From positions 186,001 through 250,000 of the forward strand of contig CANTFL010000146.1 in the NCBI GenBank assembly GCA_947650285.1: DNA of 64,000 nucleotides, read 5' to 3'. The notes below the pieces were generated by a model. The model ran no database searches. It saw only the letters and a list, made by a program, of their open reading frames with translations, and was not told the DNA's origin. The translations under genes were made by a program, and so were the position numbers. The number at the start of each line of letters is the position of its first letter. Positions within the stretch are counted from its first letter, which is position 1. Origin of the DNA: Hyaloperonospora brassicae (taxonomy: Eukaryota; Oomycota; Peronosporomycetes; Peronosporales; Peronosporaceae). Shown here piece by piece: positions 1 to 12,300 of this stretch.

Positions 1-205
1 CCGGATGGATACATTAGCCGCTTTCTGGGGCCGCTTTCACTGGGATGGCAATCCTTGGATTTAAGGGCCAGACGGCAAGCCCCTAGAGCGGGCCAAATAT
101 GCCCGGATACCTCCATGTTTACTGCGCAGTCTGTGCATTCGGCGACTGGGGTCACATGAATTTCAATTTACGTTCCCGTCTCTCGGCGGTACTTCGTCTC
201 GGCAT

Positions 206-1423
206 ATGCATTGTAAATTACAACGTTGGGCGACTTCGATCCTGCTCTCGTCACCCCACCTTGCTGTCGGTGCGGGACCGGTAGAGCCCGGGCTCGTCTT
301 ACGTCATCCACCGCCGTTTCGGCGCGCTTATAATTGGTCCCGGGTGCGAGCAGATTTAATTGTCGGGTCCTGTCGGGACCCTGTCGAGTCCGCGAACTCG
401 GCGATTCGCCTCCGCCAAGATGTCAATGGAATCCATTGGTCGATTGACGGGAATTTACCAGAATTACGGGGGTCGCCTCAGCAAGTGTCTAACTACTGGG
501 AGCATTCGCACCATCGTACCTTGGTGTTTCATGCCCACCCGGAGCTTCACCGTTTACCTTGGAGTGTGCCAGAGACGGTGGCCAATGTAGATGTGTGGAC
601 AACGCTTATGAAGCAAGCGTTTCACGTTCATAAACGCCTTCTGCACCCTGGCCTCCAGTCCTGGATGAAGGCCTATGACGCGCAGGCGGTATCGAATAGT
701 TGGCAGTCAGCTGCATCAAATCAAACGCCTTCCCAAGTTTGGAAACACGCAAACGGGCTAACGGAGTATCAAGTCTGGACATGCTATCGTATCGCGACAA
801 AGCAGCTAAATCTATACCATGCCGGTCGCACGCTGGACAACAGTTGTCGTACGGTGCTGCACTGCCGGGGACGCAAAGAGACAGCGGCGCACATTTTCTG
901 GGAGTGCCCAATCGCGCAAGCGTGTTGGTGTCACTTGATAGGACACTGGACCGGTGGGGGTGCGACGAACGCAAATCTTTCCACCTTCTTTCAGCACTGC
1001 GCCAATCGCAAAGCCCCGCCCATTCCACGTCAGCTGAGTTTGCGGTTGCAAAGCCGTTTTCAAGATGACTCTGACGCCGCAGCAACAGAATTCGAACGGA
1101 TCTGGTTCATATTAAGCTCCATCTGCCAAGAACATTTGTGGACCGAGCGGAACTCGGCGGTCTTTAGAGGAGCCGTGACTACTCCATCCGCAAGTGTCCA
1201 AATGTACTGGACACGCGGTGTTCGCCAGCTACGGGCAATTGCAATACGCGAGCATCGAGCCGCGGCTACGGCCGTACGAGGGGCCCGACTTCATGCCTGT
1301 CTTGAACTTCTGATTCAAGAGCCCCGTGGACACCCGCCCTACGCGGGTGTCAGCCACATTCCGCTGCCGCGGCCGGCGCTCATATCCTGGCTCAGGATTT
1401 TTCAGACCTCTTGTCCACATTAA
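206..1423 (+). pseudogene. 3' end of a non-LTR (LINE) retrotransposon, zinc-binding RT tail
   Basis: A 405-codon open frame whose middle third (about residues 180-260) has the spacing of the zf-RVT domain that follows reverse transcriptase in LINEs: a Cys pair, then an AAHIFWECP segment and a Trp-rich stretch. No palm motif of the polymerase is present, so only the C-terminal end of ORF2 remains. The frame has no convincing start, and bases 1-205 read as more of the same element without a usable frame. It stops about 30 bases before the inverted duplication begins at 1457, so the element probably marks that breakpoint. The family assignment rests on the motif pattern only; the protein is not expected to be functional. 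Confidence 0.6.
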
Positions 1424-1630
1424 ATATGTCAATAGATGATCATGAAACTCCTCCTCCTTCAGTCGTGCGCTCTATTGGAGTCTCAGTCTTTTCGTCCGTT
1501 CCCTCACTCTCGTACCCAATTCAGCGCGTCAAAGATAAAAAACCTCACCCCTCACTTACGTGATATCCTGTCGAAAAAGTGCTGCCAACTGTCAACAAGC
1601 GCCGGCGCCGGCAAGACGACGACGTGAACG

Positions 1631-3235
1631 ATGCAGGTCAAGTACCCGATCATGGGGCTATCCTACGGCCGCGGCTTCTTTGCGATCTGCGGCGGCGGTG
1701 GCTCGCTCAAGTCTGGCATCAAGAACACCGTCGTACGTTGTGTCTCCTTCTCTCTGTCTCTCTTTCTCTGACTCTTGATCGCTGGACGACTACCTCTGGC
1801 TCGTTGTTTGTGACCTGTCCCTCTGATAATGGATATTGTGGCCGATGTTTGTGTCTGAACGAAACCTCTCTCGATTGTAATATGTGTACACACATATGCG
1901 CTCATGCCCATCGATATTGATCCATAGGACATTTACCAGCTCTCGGACACTGACGCGACGGGGTTCACGAAAGAACTCACGGTCGACACGGGCGTGGAAC
2001 TTGCCTCTGGCGTCGCGTTCTCGCACGATGGACAGCTCATTGCCGTGTCCATCAGCGCGGGCTGCTGGATCTACGCTCTGGATTGGAAGAGCAAGACCAT
2101 GACGCTCTTGGTCAAGTTTCGCTCGGATTTCCATCCCGAAGATAGTTCGCAGAGTTGTGCTCGTTTCGTGGGCAATTCGACCATTTTGACGGGTGGAGAA
2201 GACGGAGTTGTGCGTGTCTGGCGGCTGCGACGAGACCCGTCCAGGCGTGAGAAGGACGGAGGCTCGTCCCAGGCTCTCATTGTGCCGGACGAGCGAGATC
2301 ACCATGCCAAAGTGACAGTAGAAGAGCAGCCGAAGCTTGGCGATTGTGTGATCGATCGAGACAATATGGTGACGCTGACGAGGGAGTACCGTGGTCATAC
2401 GATGCGGATCCGCGACATTGACGTGGATCGCTCGCATCGCAACCTCGTAGCGTCAAGTGCCGAGGACCAATCGTGTCATCTATGGCGACTGACGGAAGTG
2501 ACGCCGATTTGCAAGTTCCAGAAAGATGACGCGCTGGATATTGCGTTCCAGAGACTGCCGACAAAGCCCACGGTGGGACCACGCAAACACTTGTTTCGGT
2601 GTGTACGCTTTGCCCATACTGGACGTCGGTTGTACACTGTGCTGACGTCTGCTCGTGGCGACTCCATTTTGATCAAATGGAAGCCCGAGACGATCGCACA
2701 GGAGAACGAGGAGCAATGGTCGTGGATGGTGGAAGAAACGGCTATTGCTGGCAACAAGCCTGTCGCGAGTCTGTGTGTGAGTCAGGACGACCGATTCGTG
2801 AGTGCGGCAGCAGTGACGGGAGAGATCAAAGTGTTTCTGGCGTCCACGTTGCAGGAGTACAAGAAAAAGTCGATGGAGCAGCACTCGTTTGCTATCACTG
2901 GCATGAGCTTTGTGCCGCCAGTCGACACACGTGAGCCAGTGTTACACTTGGTGAGTGGTGGCGCCGACAAGAACTTGCTGCGACATGCCATTCCCCTGGA
3001 AGGCGGTCTTGTCAAGTCGAAGAGGGAGATGCTAGTTGATGGTGTAAAGAGCGTGGTGGGTACCACGATCGGCCTGGGACTCAACCTATGGATGGCGATG
3101 CTCCTGCTATTTATTACCCTGCTATTTATTCATGCAAGGACGTCGATGCTCTCGGACGGCCCGTTGGCAGGTTTCAGTGTCAGTGGTCTTACTGGCGTTT
3201 TGGAAGTGTATGCTGAGCGAAGCTCACAACTATGA
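1631..3235 (+). CDS. SEC12/PREB-like SAR1 guanine-nucleotide exchange factor, copy 1
   Basis: Two exons, 1631-1732 and 1928-3235, joined at a phase-0 GT-AG intron (1733-1927), give 469 residues. The first exon ends in GGGGSLKSGIKN (residues 21-32), the glycine-rich loop with Lys and Asn that is the hallmark of PREB/Sec12 and contacts SAR1. WD40-type beta-propeller repeats follow to about residue 400. One membrane span lies near residues 417-437, leaving a 32-residue tail, which is the type II layout of this family. Such proteins sit in the ER membrane and load SAR1 with GTP to start COPII budding. The start was chosen because it puts the loop in frame within the first exon. A near-identical copy lies at 27172-28776. 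Confidence 0.85.
1733..1927 (+). other. Intron of SEC12-like gene copy 1
   Basis: The donor GTACGT follows codon 34 and the acceptor CCATAG precedes GAC at 1928. It joins the glycine loop to the DIYQL strand as in PREB proteins. A CT-rich tract lies in the first half. The inverted copy keeps both splice sites at 28480-28674. Confidence 0.85.
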
Positions 3236-3263
3236 TGTCGCTCTTGTTGTCGTATGAACGCAG

Positions 3264-3545
3264 GATATAGCATCTCTTCGATACGACGCAGCCGATGGTC
3301 TGGCAACGATTGTAGCTCTCGTCGTGAGCATCGTTGTGACGTGGTTCTTTGCAGCGCATAGCCCCGTGACAAGTCGTTTCTTCTGGAACGGCCTGCTGTG
3401 CTTGCTGTCTGGCATGGAAGCCTTTTACATCGCGATATCAGCAGAGCTCGAGGTCAAGTGGAAAACGGGCGATGCTGCGATTGATGAGCTGCTTGGTGCG
3501 TGGCTTGCTGCTGGTACCATACGACTGGGAGTTGGCGATTTATAG
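3264..3545 (+). other. Possible exon of a membrane protein downstream of SEC12-like copy 1
   Basis: From an acceptor-like CGCAG at 3259-3263 the frame stays open for about 93 codons to a TAG. It encodes two or three hydrophobic spans (VALVVSIVVTWFFAA, then FWNGLLCLLSGMEAFYIAI, then a weaker LGAWLAAGTIRLGV). It could be an alternative last exon of the SEC12-like gene: a phase-0 donor-like GTGTAT near 3209 would splice to it. It could also be the last exon of a separate gene whose earlier exons are missing. The family is not recognised. The same stretch is kept in the inverted copy at 26862-27143. Confidence 0.35.
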
Positions 3546-3915
3546 TTGACGTGGTGTGTGATGCTGTTTAGAATACAAGCTCGCGATTCTGCTTGGCGTG
3601 TGTTGCATCGCATTTTTCTTGTGCCATTCTCTGCTGGCGCTGACACTGTAAGACAACAGGCGGCGCAGGCGGAAAAGCGAGCGGATGGTATAGTTTGCGC
3701 ACCGCATGAATCTGGTGATCTAAACGACTAGCGAAGACGCCATTGCAAATGGACAGCAATAACAACATGCGCGCAGTGTTGTCGGAAAAGGTTGTGGGTT
3801 ATATGGAGCTCTTTTGTTCACATCTAGCACCTCGAATCTTTGCAACACTACTTTTAAGTTGCAGTCCTTCGTATTCGTATCTCGAGTCGTTGTTCATCGG
3901 TATGCATGCTGTCGA

Positions 3916-5259
3916 TATTGTTTGCTCTTCCATCATGGCATGTAAGACGTCAACCCTGTGAGCGGGGAAAAGCTAATAAGACTAGTGCGACGAAGAATAG
4001 GAGATAGGGTGGTAGGTAACACAGTGTATCACTTATTGGCTGAGCACGCGATGTTTGCTTTCCACGATCAGGCGAGATGCCCTCAGGACTCCACAATGAG
4101 TTACCTATAGAAGTGAGTAGCCACAGTTTTCATTGTGGAGATAAGCAGCACTGAGTGACAAGCAGGACTATTCAGATGCATATTTTGACGTTCGGACTCT
4201 GGTAAGCCACAGCTCTTTCGATGATTGTACCATTATATGGTCACTTTGTCCAAGAATCAGGATGACGTTGTTGCAACTACGCATTGAGACGAGATATAGC
4301 ACGTAGTTTCGATTTACTGGTGGTACTTAGACCTCGGATGAGGAATTTCAATCGATGGTCTGATGGTACAGACCAATGTCTGTAACCAGAAATCCACTGC
4401 GAGTGGACAAGATCGAAATGGCCATTCCCACCTTTCGATGCACTCCTCATCTTGCACAGGATAAGGCGAGGGGGTATTTAGCCGTGAAGTAAGCTTGTGG
4501 GACCAGTAAAGTGTTACGAGGTAGATGGAGGAAAACCAAATCGATATGGTGCTCGAATATATAAGCAACACTCGTGCAAACGAGACACAGCCTACATTTA
4601 GTTGAAAGGCAATGACGAATTCTCGACACTGAGCTGTGCCCTGGGAGAATCGGCATTCGACACGTTGTAGTATGCAATGACTGATGGCGTTGCTATTGTT
4701 CGAGACAACAGGTTTGGGGATTAGGAAGTTTTGGTTTCTCAAAGGTAGACGATGACCCGCTGTTTCCATCAAGCATGCGTACAAACTGACCCATCGATCG
4801 CTCGAAAAGCGAATTTGTAAGTATAACAGAGTTTACGAACACGGTGCACCTTCATTGCTAGAACCTGATGTCGATCTTCGGATTCAACATCCATTTGCAA
4901 ACACACTTGCGCTCGGCGATTCTGCTGCAGGTGCATTCCCTGTTCCCAGCGAGCATATCGGCGATCGTCTTTGACGGACGCTTCGTGTCGATCACGCAAA
5001 CCATTCTGTGTGATTCAAAACTTGAAACGCCGGAATGCAGATACAGCAGATACTGCATACATGGCAGCAGCTCAGACGTTGTCTTCTTTCCGCATTCAGC
5101 CCATTGGCTTTCTACTAAGCGATCCGTCAATCAGCACGCTCTTGTATCTCTTGCATTTACACACACACAAGATCATTGCATCGTCACTATATCCATGAGA
5201 AGATTGCCTGTGCACCACATTCTCTGTTCCCGACACGGTCACAGTTTCATGCTCTTTGC
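3916..5259. other. Intergenic stretch
   Basis: Unique sequence between the end of the duplicated block and the 3' end of the deubiquitinase gene. Several open frames of 70-156 codons exist on both strands, but none shows a recognisable domain, compositional bias or splice pattern. The last few hundred bases are probably 3' UTR of the minus-strand gene. Confidence 0.6.
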
Positions 5260-7314
5260 TCATGCAGCGACAGCGATGAACGGGTCCCGGCGGACGTAGC
5301 AAAGCAGGTACCTATGCACGAACGCAGAAGAATGAGTGGCAAACATGACGAACAACAACATGCAAAGCTGTACGCATCACAACATACGCTTGGGAGCCTT
5401 CGACTTCGGCATCGGTAACGGTCTTCACCTCGGTATCGTCAAAGAGTATCCACTGATGTTCCTTCGTTCTGATGACACTTGTCGCACCCTCGGGCATTTC
5501 GCCGCGCACGTAGGTAGTGTAGTGACCTCCATTCACCGAGTCGCCGTGATGGTTGACGACTGCGACGAGGTCGTACACGAAATCGTTTCGATCACCACCT
5601 TGAACGGAACCATTCGACTTCCCTTTTTTACGGATGTCGGCCTCGTCATTGGCTAGTGACGTATACGGTCTCATGTTGAGACCAACTAGGGGGAAAACCA
5701 CGTTCAGCGTAAGCTTTTGCTGGCGATAGAAGTCGAGACGGCGAATGTGAAAAACAAGCACGTTTGGTAGCACATGCAAGTTCAAGCTCTTGTAGTTGTT
5801 CTGATACTTCGAGCAGCGACGGCAATACACTTGATTCGCTCCTTGTAGTTCCTCTTTATCTGCAAACTGCGATAACAGCGACTCAAGATTAAGTGCAGAT
5901 GATGACTCGGACGATAGCTCCACTCTTTCGTGTCCTTTGGACATTCCTCTTCCTCCAGTTGTGCTCGTTCCATCAATCAAAGACAAAGACACATCCAAGA
6001 ATGGATCAAATTTGTGCGAGGCAGACCCACAACCTACGCACGCAAGTTGAGATCGCAGTACACCCGAAAAATGTTGATGCACAGCGCAGTCGCACAAACT
6101 CTGTCCACGTGGCGTAACCTGCGGAGAGGCGCCACCGTGCACAAACACGCGAGGGTGCGTATGGGAATGCAGACCTCCCAAGAGTGCAATCAGGAGTTCA
6201 TGTGCATCATGCTGAGCGGTGCCAATGAAAGACGGAAACGCGTTCCACATCGCCTCTAGAATGCCTTGCGGTGCAATTGGGGATGCCTTCAACAACTGTC
6301 GCGGCACAGGAGCAGCAGGAGGTACGAGCTGCGCCATGAATGTAGCAAGCTCGCAGCCGAGACAGACAGAAATGGCACGATCAATGTCACCTTTCGTGCC
6401 TCCCTGCTCTCCTCCATCTTCTTCATCGTGTCGCTTGTGTTTCGCAGAGTCCAGTTGCTGCTGTCGCGTATCTAGTAGCCGTTGTCTCTGTTGCTGGCAG
6501 ATCACCATATCATGGCGCTTCGCCACGAAAAAGTAGTGTCGCACCATTGGGTTGTGCGCCAACGCCTGAAGCACTGAGCTCAAGAAGCACGTGTTGCCCA
6601 TGTTCACTAGTCCACGTTGTAGCAACTTGAGCGGTGGTGCCACCACACCTCGCATCTGCCGCTTCCGTCGTCGACTACCATTACCCACAGCTGCTGCATC
6701 GGGGTAAATAAAGTCCTGGCAACTTGCACAATAGAGCTGCTGCTTTCTCTTCATCACAGCTGCAACGCCACAGCATGAACACACATTAAGGATTACGACC
6801 CACGAGCTTACATATCATCAGCAGCAAGCTTCGCGTCATCACGACCGAGCGCAATGTCAACGATCAACGTCCTTCTTACCGATTTGGTGGTTTGCAAGAA
6901 TGGCGTGTGCCATAAAAGTGCCGTCATCTTTGCCATCTTCTGCCTCATGCAAGTGCTGTCTTCTCGATTCTCGCGCTCCTTGAAAATGGCACAACAGGCA
7001 CAGGTACGTTTCCTGAGACAGGTCAGCACTTGCATCCTGTCAAGAGAAAAACAATTACATGCATTAATTGTGGTCGAAGATGATGATACTTTGTACGAAT
7101 AAGGTTTTGCCATTACTAGGCAGTCATTTGTGCCTACCGAGTCAAGCATATAACGTTGCAGCTGCACCGCGTCCGCGTCGGCTTCTCGTGCATTCATCTC
7201 TTTCCACATCTTCCTATGCTCTTCGCTGAAGTGCTGACACGCTGCTTTACACAATACCCTCATGCGCTTCACTCCGCATGGATGCGCGTCACGTTTCATT
7301 ATCTTCTCTGTCAA
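5260..7314 (-). CDS. USP22/Ubp8-like ubiquitin-specific protease
   Basis: Four exons on the minus strand (7314-7138, 7036-6880, 6759-5388, 5311-5260) join in frame at GT-AG introns to give 585 residues. Splicing rebuilds an N-terminal ZnF-UBP: CQHF near residue 27, CLLC near 72, HAILANHQI, then LYCASCQDFIY ending at residue 130, which is the order found in USP22/Ubp8. The peptidase has its Cys box GLVNMGNTCF (Cys about 169), an insert with two CxxC zinc ribbons, and a His box NGGHYTTYVRG (His about 524) followed by WILFDDTEV (Asp about 552). The last short exon restores the family's terminal AYLLCY strand, which the unspliced frame lacks. Members deubiquitinate histone H2B within SAGA. The start at 7314 is the first ATG; 7299 is an alternative. 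Confidence 0.85.
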
Positions 7315-7477
7315 AAATGATAGTATTAGTGAGAATAATGATAGTATTAGTATTATTGAGATAATAATGCTGTATCGTTCGTATTCTCGATTTAATTAAT
7401 TGTCTTCTTCTTTGCGATTCGTTGTCCGCGTCCCTCATCCTTTGTACCCATTTCGATCAGTCAACACTCGTAAACAA
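7315..7477. promoter_or_regulatory. Divergent promoter region between the deubiquitinase and CTNNBL1-like genes
   Basis: Only 163 bases separate the two start codons, so both promoters must lie here or overlap the 5' ends. The stretch is AT-rich and has a perfect 14-base direct repeat (ATGATAGTATTAGT at 7317-7330 and 7338-7351). No core promoter element was matched exactly. Confidence 0.5.
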
Positions 7478-9325
7478 ATGGAGAGCCACTTTGAGCGAGT
7501 GCTCGCCGCGCCCGCCGCTGTCAAGCGCCCCGCTGTCTCTTCGATCGCACCTTCAGCTGCTAAACAACCGCGTGTATCTCATACAGCTACTTCTGCGCAA
7601 ATCAGCGCCGTAGTCGATGGCGCGGAAGCACAAGAAGGCGACGCTTTGGACGCCCGATCGCTCAAGTCGAGGGCCAAGTCGCTGCTAAAACAAGTGCAGC
7701 GCAATGCGTTGGACCGGGAAAAGCACGTCGACGATCCACTCAAGTTCCTCGAGTCGGAGCTGGCACTGGATCACGAGTTGAAGCGCTGGCAACAGGTGGC
7801 TGCCAAGCCCGAGCTCTTTGGCGTCATGATAGAGCTGCAGGTACCTCGCGTGCTGTTGGGACTGTTTGCACATGATAATGTAGACATCCAGCTGTCTGTG
7901 CTGAGTCTATTGGCGGATCTGACGGAAGTGGACGATGCCGTAGAGTCACAGGAGCCAGCTAGAAAGCTCGCTCAACATCTTGTGGACGAGGAGCTGCTGC
8001 CGTTGCTGGTCAATAACTTGTTCCAATTAGCAGCAGTGGTTGAGAAAGATGGTGAGAAGGCAGAGGAAGAGACTTCGGGCATGTACCGTTCGCTGCAGAT
8101 CTTGGAGAATCTAGTGGACCTCGAGCCCCAAGTGTGTGTGGAGGTGGCGACGAAGACGGCAGTGCTGCCGTTTCTTTTGCAGCAAGTGGCACCGACGAAG
8201 GGCTTTAGTGAGAACAAGTTGTACGCAAGTGAGATATTGTCGATTCTGCTGCAGTCGAGGGCAGAGCCAAGAGAGGAATTTGTAGCGCGGTCGAGGAAGG
8301 AACGGCGAAAGGAAGAGGCAGAGCCTGTGACGAATAGCAGCAAAAATAGTCAGGCGCATCTTATGGATGACTTGCTGCAAGCACTTGCTCCGTTTCGGAA
8401 GAAAAATCCAGCAAGTGATGAAGAAGAGGAAATGGTGGGAAATTTGGTGAATGCTTTATGCAGTACCCTGCTTGTGTCGGAAGCACAGACGCAGTTCCGC
8501 CACCTAGAAGGATTAGAGCTGCTGCTGCGCTGTATGAAAGATCGTCGACAATTTGTCTTTGGCGGCGCATTGCGTGGTCTGGATCACGCACTTATGGGCA
8601 ACGTGCGTAATTGTGAACGCCTGATCGAGATCGGAGGTTTGCGCAGCGTTTTCTCCGTCTTCATGGGACGGCTCGGCAAATACAAGTTGCGTAGCAACTC
8701 GAAATCGAACAGGGTGAACGAGCGTGCATTGCAGGAGGAAAATGTGGCTAGTTTGATAGCTTCCATGTGTGCCTGGGTGCGTAAGGATGCTCCTGCTGAT
8801 GGCTATGACCGTCTCCATGCAAAGTTTGTTGAAAACGATATGGAAAAAATCGACCGATTGGTGGATCTGTTTGCAAAGTATCAAGATCGTGTGGAACGTA
8901 GCAGTCATGTTGACGAAATGGAGGTCGGAGAGGAGGATGAAGAGAGTCGGTACTTGCGACGTCTCGACGCTGGTTTGTTCGTGTTAGAGCGCATCGCATT
9001 CGTGGTGGCACATTTGTGCCACTTTTCGAAGAAACTCCGAGCCTACGTAATGATCAAGTTCCACGAACGCAGTATTGATAGTGCGAGTTTGACAGCTATC
9101 TTACGCGGGCAACTGAAACTTCTAGCTGCCGATGAAGCTGTCACAAGTGACAACGATGAGACGAGGAAGGAAAGTGTGAAAGACGTGGTCAACGATGAAG
9201 CAAAAGATGCTCATAAGGCACAGCTTCAGCAGCTGTTGGAGGCGCTAGAAGCCGAAGAATTGCCCGTGGATGATGAGAACGAGCTCACGAAGGAGACAGA
9301 AGCTAAGAATAATGAAAATAGTTAG
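7478..9325 (+). CDS. Beta-catenin-like protein 1 (CTNNBL1) homologue
   Basis: A single exon of 615 residues. The frame is open upstream of 7478 but only from a non-ATG codon, so the first in-frame ATG (MESHFERVL) was taken. The N-terminus is Ala/Lys/Arg-rich with basic patches that could act as nuclear localisation signals. Residues about 90-155 carry the most diagnostic block (FLESELALD, then ELFGVMIELQVPRVLLGL and AHDNVDIQLSVLSLL), which matches the start of the CTNNBL1 armadillo repeats. Helical repeats continue to about residue 560, and the C-terminus is acidic. CTNNBL1 binds CDC5L and PRP19-complex proteins in the nucleus and takes part in pre-mRNA splicing. The length is close to the animal protein's (about 560). 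Confidence 0.88.
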   Translation: MESHFERVLAAPAAVKRPAVSSIAPSAAKQPRVSHTATSAQISAVVDGAEAQEGDALDARSLKSRAKSLLKQVQRNALDREKHVDDPLKFLESELALDHELKRWQQVAAKPELFGVMIELQVPRVLLGLFAHDNVDIQLSVLSLLADLTEVDDAVESQEPARKLAQHLVDEELLPLLVNNLFQLAAVVEKDGEKAEEETSGMYRSLQILENLVDLEPQVCVEVATKTAVLPFLLQQVAPTKGFSENKLYASEILSILLQSRAEPREEFVARSRKERRKEEAEPVTNSSKNSQAHLMDDLLQALAPFRKKNPASDEEEEMVGNLVNALCSTLLVSEAQTQFRHLEGLELLLRCMKDRRQFVFGGALRGLDHALMGNVRNCERLIEIGGLRSVFSVFMGRLGKYKLRSNSKSNRVNERALQEENVASLIASMCAWVRKDAPADGYDRLHAKFVENDMEKIDRLVDLFAKYQDRVERSSHVDEMEVGEEDEESRYLRRLDAGLFVLERIAFVVAHLCHFSKKLRAYVMIKFHERSIDSASLTAILRGQLKLLAADEAVTSDNDETRKESVKDVVNDEAKDAHKAQLQQLLEALEAEELPVDDENELTKETEAKNNENS

Positions 9326-12300
9326 CCACTACTGTGTTGACCACTGCGACACTTGCACAACACAAAATGCTCTACTGCTTCCTCAAGGCATAACGCCGGA
9401 TCTGCTACAGCTACTAGGTCTTCTATTCGTTCGCATGGAGTGCAATCATAGGAAGTGTCCACGGCTTCCTTTGCATAAAAGTCGCATGAACGCAGCGTCA
9501 TAACTTAGCAGCATGGCGATGTAGGACATAGTTACGGCGTCGTGTGATATATACCGATATGATGCAGCCCGTCAGCTCGTAGCATGTGGGAGCAATCGAC
9601 TGACAATTTGCGCTTAGCAGATTGCGCAACTATAAACAGATACCATCATATCTGCCGAGTCAAGCAACTGCATCAGTGGCATCATAGTCATTTTATAGAT
9701 CGATGACTGTAGTGCCGAGGCGGCTCGTCGAATTTGCCGCTGTGCGAGCTTTCGTCAGCTTTGTGAAATGCAGAGGCTCGTTGTTGTCTCCTTTGTAACC
9801 CAAGTTAGATGAGCAGATACTCACTGACTGTTGAAAGGAAACAACAACTGCGTTACAACAAAACGAAACAAGCTACATGAGCTTATTCTATCGACGGACT
9901 GCCACGCCCATGTCCGCGTATCATGAGTCATGCGGCGTATAGAATAGAAGCCTTCTCCTGCCCTTCTCTCTGGTACTTTCGCTGTTGGTTTGTCGGGATA
10001 ATCTTTTGGTGCATGTAGCAATGCAAGACACGGCCGCAATCATGGAGGTGAAGACAAGCAATTTACGTTTTGTCGGCCGTGAACGGCAAAGCTTGTGGAG
10101 AAAAATAATGATCAATGTGTCTGGACGAACATGCTCTACAGTTGGTCACATGCATTTGCCGATTGGCGCATCGTCGGGTCCTTTTGAGCAACAACTTCAT
10201 GTTGTCGGCTGAGTATCAGATTCATGGCAGTCTCTTCATGAGGATGTCGCGACGAGCGCGGACCTATGTTGGCCATGTATGAAAAAACGTGCGATTTTGT
10301 ACCCACAAGTACGTTGTCTGCACTCGTCTGTAACCTGAAACATACCCAGGTATCTTACCGCTCTGTCACACTTCGCAACCAACTGGCCGAGATGCACGGT
10401 ATCGCAAAAAGAGCAGCCTTGACACACAAGCAATTCATAGATAGCGTTCTTACCGAAGCTTTCGCTTCAGGGTCGACTGCACATTGTGCTAGTATTTGCG
10501 AGATCTTTGCATTTTCAGGTCATGTCACGGTGCGTCACAGTTGCATGTACGATGCTGTTTACATCTTACGTATTGGAGTTGTTTCCCCCTTTTGCTGGGC
10601 TCACAATTGCTAATTTAACTTCAAGGCTTTCCAAAGCACAGGACCAGGTTTACAAAATTACGTCCGAAAGTCAACTTGTGTTGACGTGTTGCGACGATAT
10701 CTGAGCCAGTTGGGCCGTTCTGTCGCAGCAGTTGCTTTTAATGTCGAAGAGACGCGCCGTTGCATCGACTACCGAAGTGACAATGAAGAGTCCATCCAGC
10801 GATCTCGATTCTTTGCTCAAGATACAACGTGGTGTGTGTGGGTGGCCCCAGCACTTCAGTTATGACGCCCGGGTATGTACACGCGATAAGGACGTCTTAA
10901 ACGGGGCAGTACACCAAAACATGTCTGTTCGGAGATCCTTGACGCCGGAAGTATGTACCAACTAACGTAGGTCATCAATGGAGAAAGGTGTAACATGCGT
11001 AAGATGTAATACAGTTGGAACCTAAAAGGACGTGTGACGAGAGGACTGTACTCATGCAGATATATACGAAAGACGCGGACAAGCCGGCAACGGATAACGA
11101 AACTGCAAATAAGGCACAAGACGTTGAAGTGAAGTGGTGGCTGGTAGTTCAGCTGCCACATCGAGTTAAGAGGCAAATGATTGCTCAGTCTGGCAATCAA
11201 AAAGGAAGCATGTCGTCTTTGACGAAGAGAGAGCGTAGCTAAATGGCTAACATATTGTGTGTGTCAAAGAATACATTTGGTGTTATCTTGAGGTGCATGG
11301 GCACGGTACTGGATTATTAGAGCTCGGGTCTAAGGAGATGCAAGACACTGAGATCGGTTGAAAATGATCATATGGGCGATTTTTCTTTGCGATTGATTCC
11401 GATGGCGTCGACTGGCTGATGTGTCAGTCTTGTGAAGACGGCGAGTGTGATTTGTGCTGGATATTCTTCAGTTGGGTTGAGTCAACACCATTGCGAATAA
11501 GGAAAAGAATTGGATTAATTGCAAGATCACCACTTTACAAGATATAAAAATCGTCGACTCATCCGTTCACACGCCACTCTTTTTCCTGTCTTACAACAAC
11601 ATCTACGCTGTAGCCAGCACACAACGCTTCCAACATACACATGTACTTGTTATTATTAAAACATACAGCAAATAATCAAGAAAATATAAATCAATAAAAA
11701 AGAGACACCATTTGCATGCATATATCGAATTACCCATATGCAGTAATTTATTATGAGAATGAAAGTTACGATCAAATATAAAAAAATAAAATCGACCACA
11801 AAAGAAAAATGGACCCTTGATGTATGCTGGTATTTCGGATATACAGGTGCATGAGATCACAAATTCGACCTCGATATTTTTTATGATTTATGTGAAAGTG
11901 TTGTAGCATATCGCTGATTTGCGTTTTCAGCTTTGAAAGGTGCCATATCTGCCTTTTATATAAAGTAGTCGCATAAATTTACGTACCGGTACTTAAGCCA
12001 TAGGCTTGATAAACTTGTCGATGCGAGCATCACGATTAAAATTTTCTCATATGTTGAGCGACTTTGTTGAGAACGTATATCACAATTGATGTTTCAGTAC
12101 TTTGTGCTACATGTTCCATATAGAGGACCGAGCTGCTACGCTCTATGCAATTTCTCCTGCACGATAGGCAACCATGTCCATCGTTGCAGCATCCGCACTA
12201 AAACATTCCTATCAACACCGACACCACAACTATTAAGAGAAGGTATTTATCGGTGAGGATCATTAAGTCTTATCAGCATTGCATATTTTTGTACGTGATG

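Larger units (their letters stand above)
1457..3915 (+). repeat. Left arm of a 2.46-kb inverted duplication
   Basis: This block is repeated in reverse complement at 26493-28950. Positions in the two arms sum to 30407 across the whole gene (30408 near the far end, one indel). Outside 1457 and 3915 the two copies diverge at once. Inside, only scattered single-base changes were seen: two amino-acid changes in the SEC12-like protein, one intron substitution, and a few in the 3' flank. The arms are about 22.6 kb apart. Either a recent inverted segmental duplication or an assembly join of two haplotypes would give this picture. Confidence 0.95.

Noticed and set aside
4314..4784. Minus-strand open frame of 156 codons
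   Set aside because: No domain, no splice pattern, irregular composition; lies in AT-rich intergenic sequence.
4868..5299. Plus-strand frame of 143 codons
   Set aside because: Antisense to the 3' end of the deubiquitinase gene, no recognisable family.
5312..5387. Reading the deubiquitinase through to the TAG at 5312
   Set aside because: The unspliced tail lacks the family's final strand; splicing 5388 to 5311 gives AYLLCY, typical of USP enzymes.
6808..7137. Unspliced frame 7314-6808 as a separate gene
   Set aside because: Two GT-AG introns inside it restore a ZnF-UBP continuous with the peptidase.
7400..7477. Upstream extension of the CTNNBL1-like protein
   Set aside because: Starts only at TTG; the first ATG is 7478.
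10266..11242. Several plus frames that might be a small secreted effector
   Set aside because: No signal peptide followed by an RxLR or similar motif; frames are short and unrelated.
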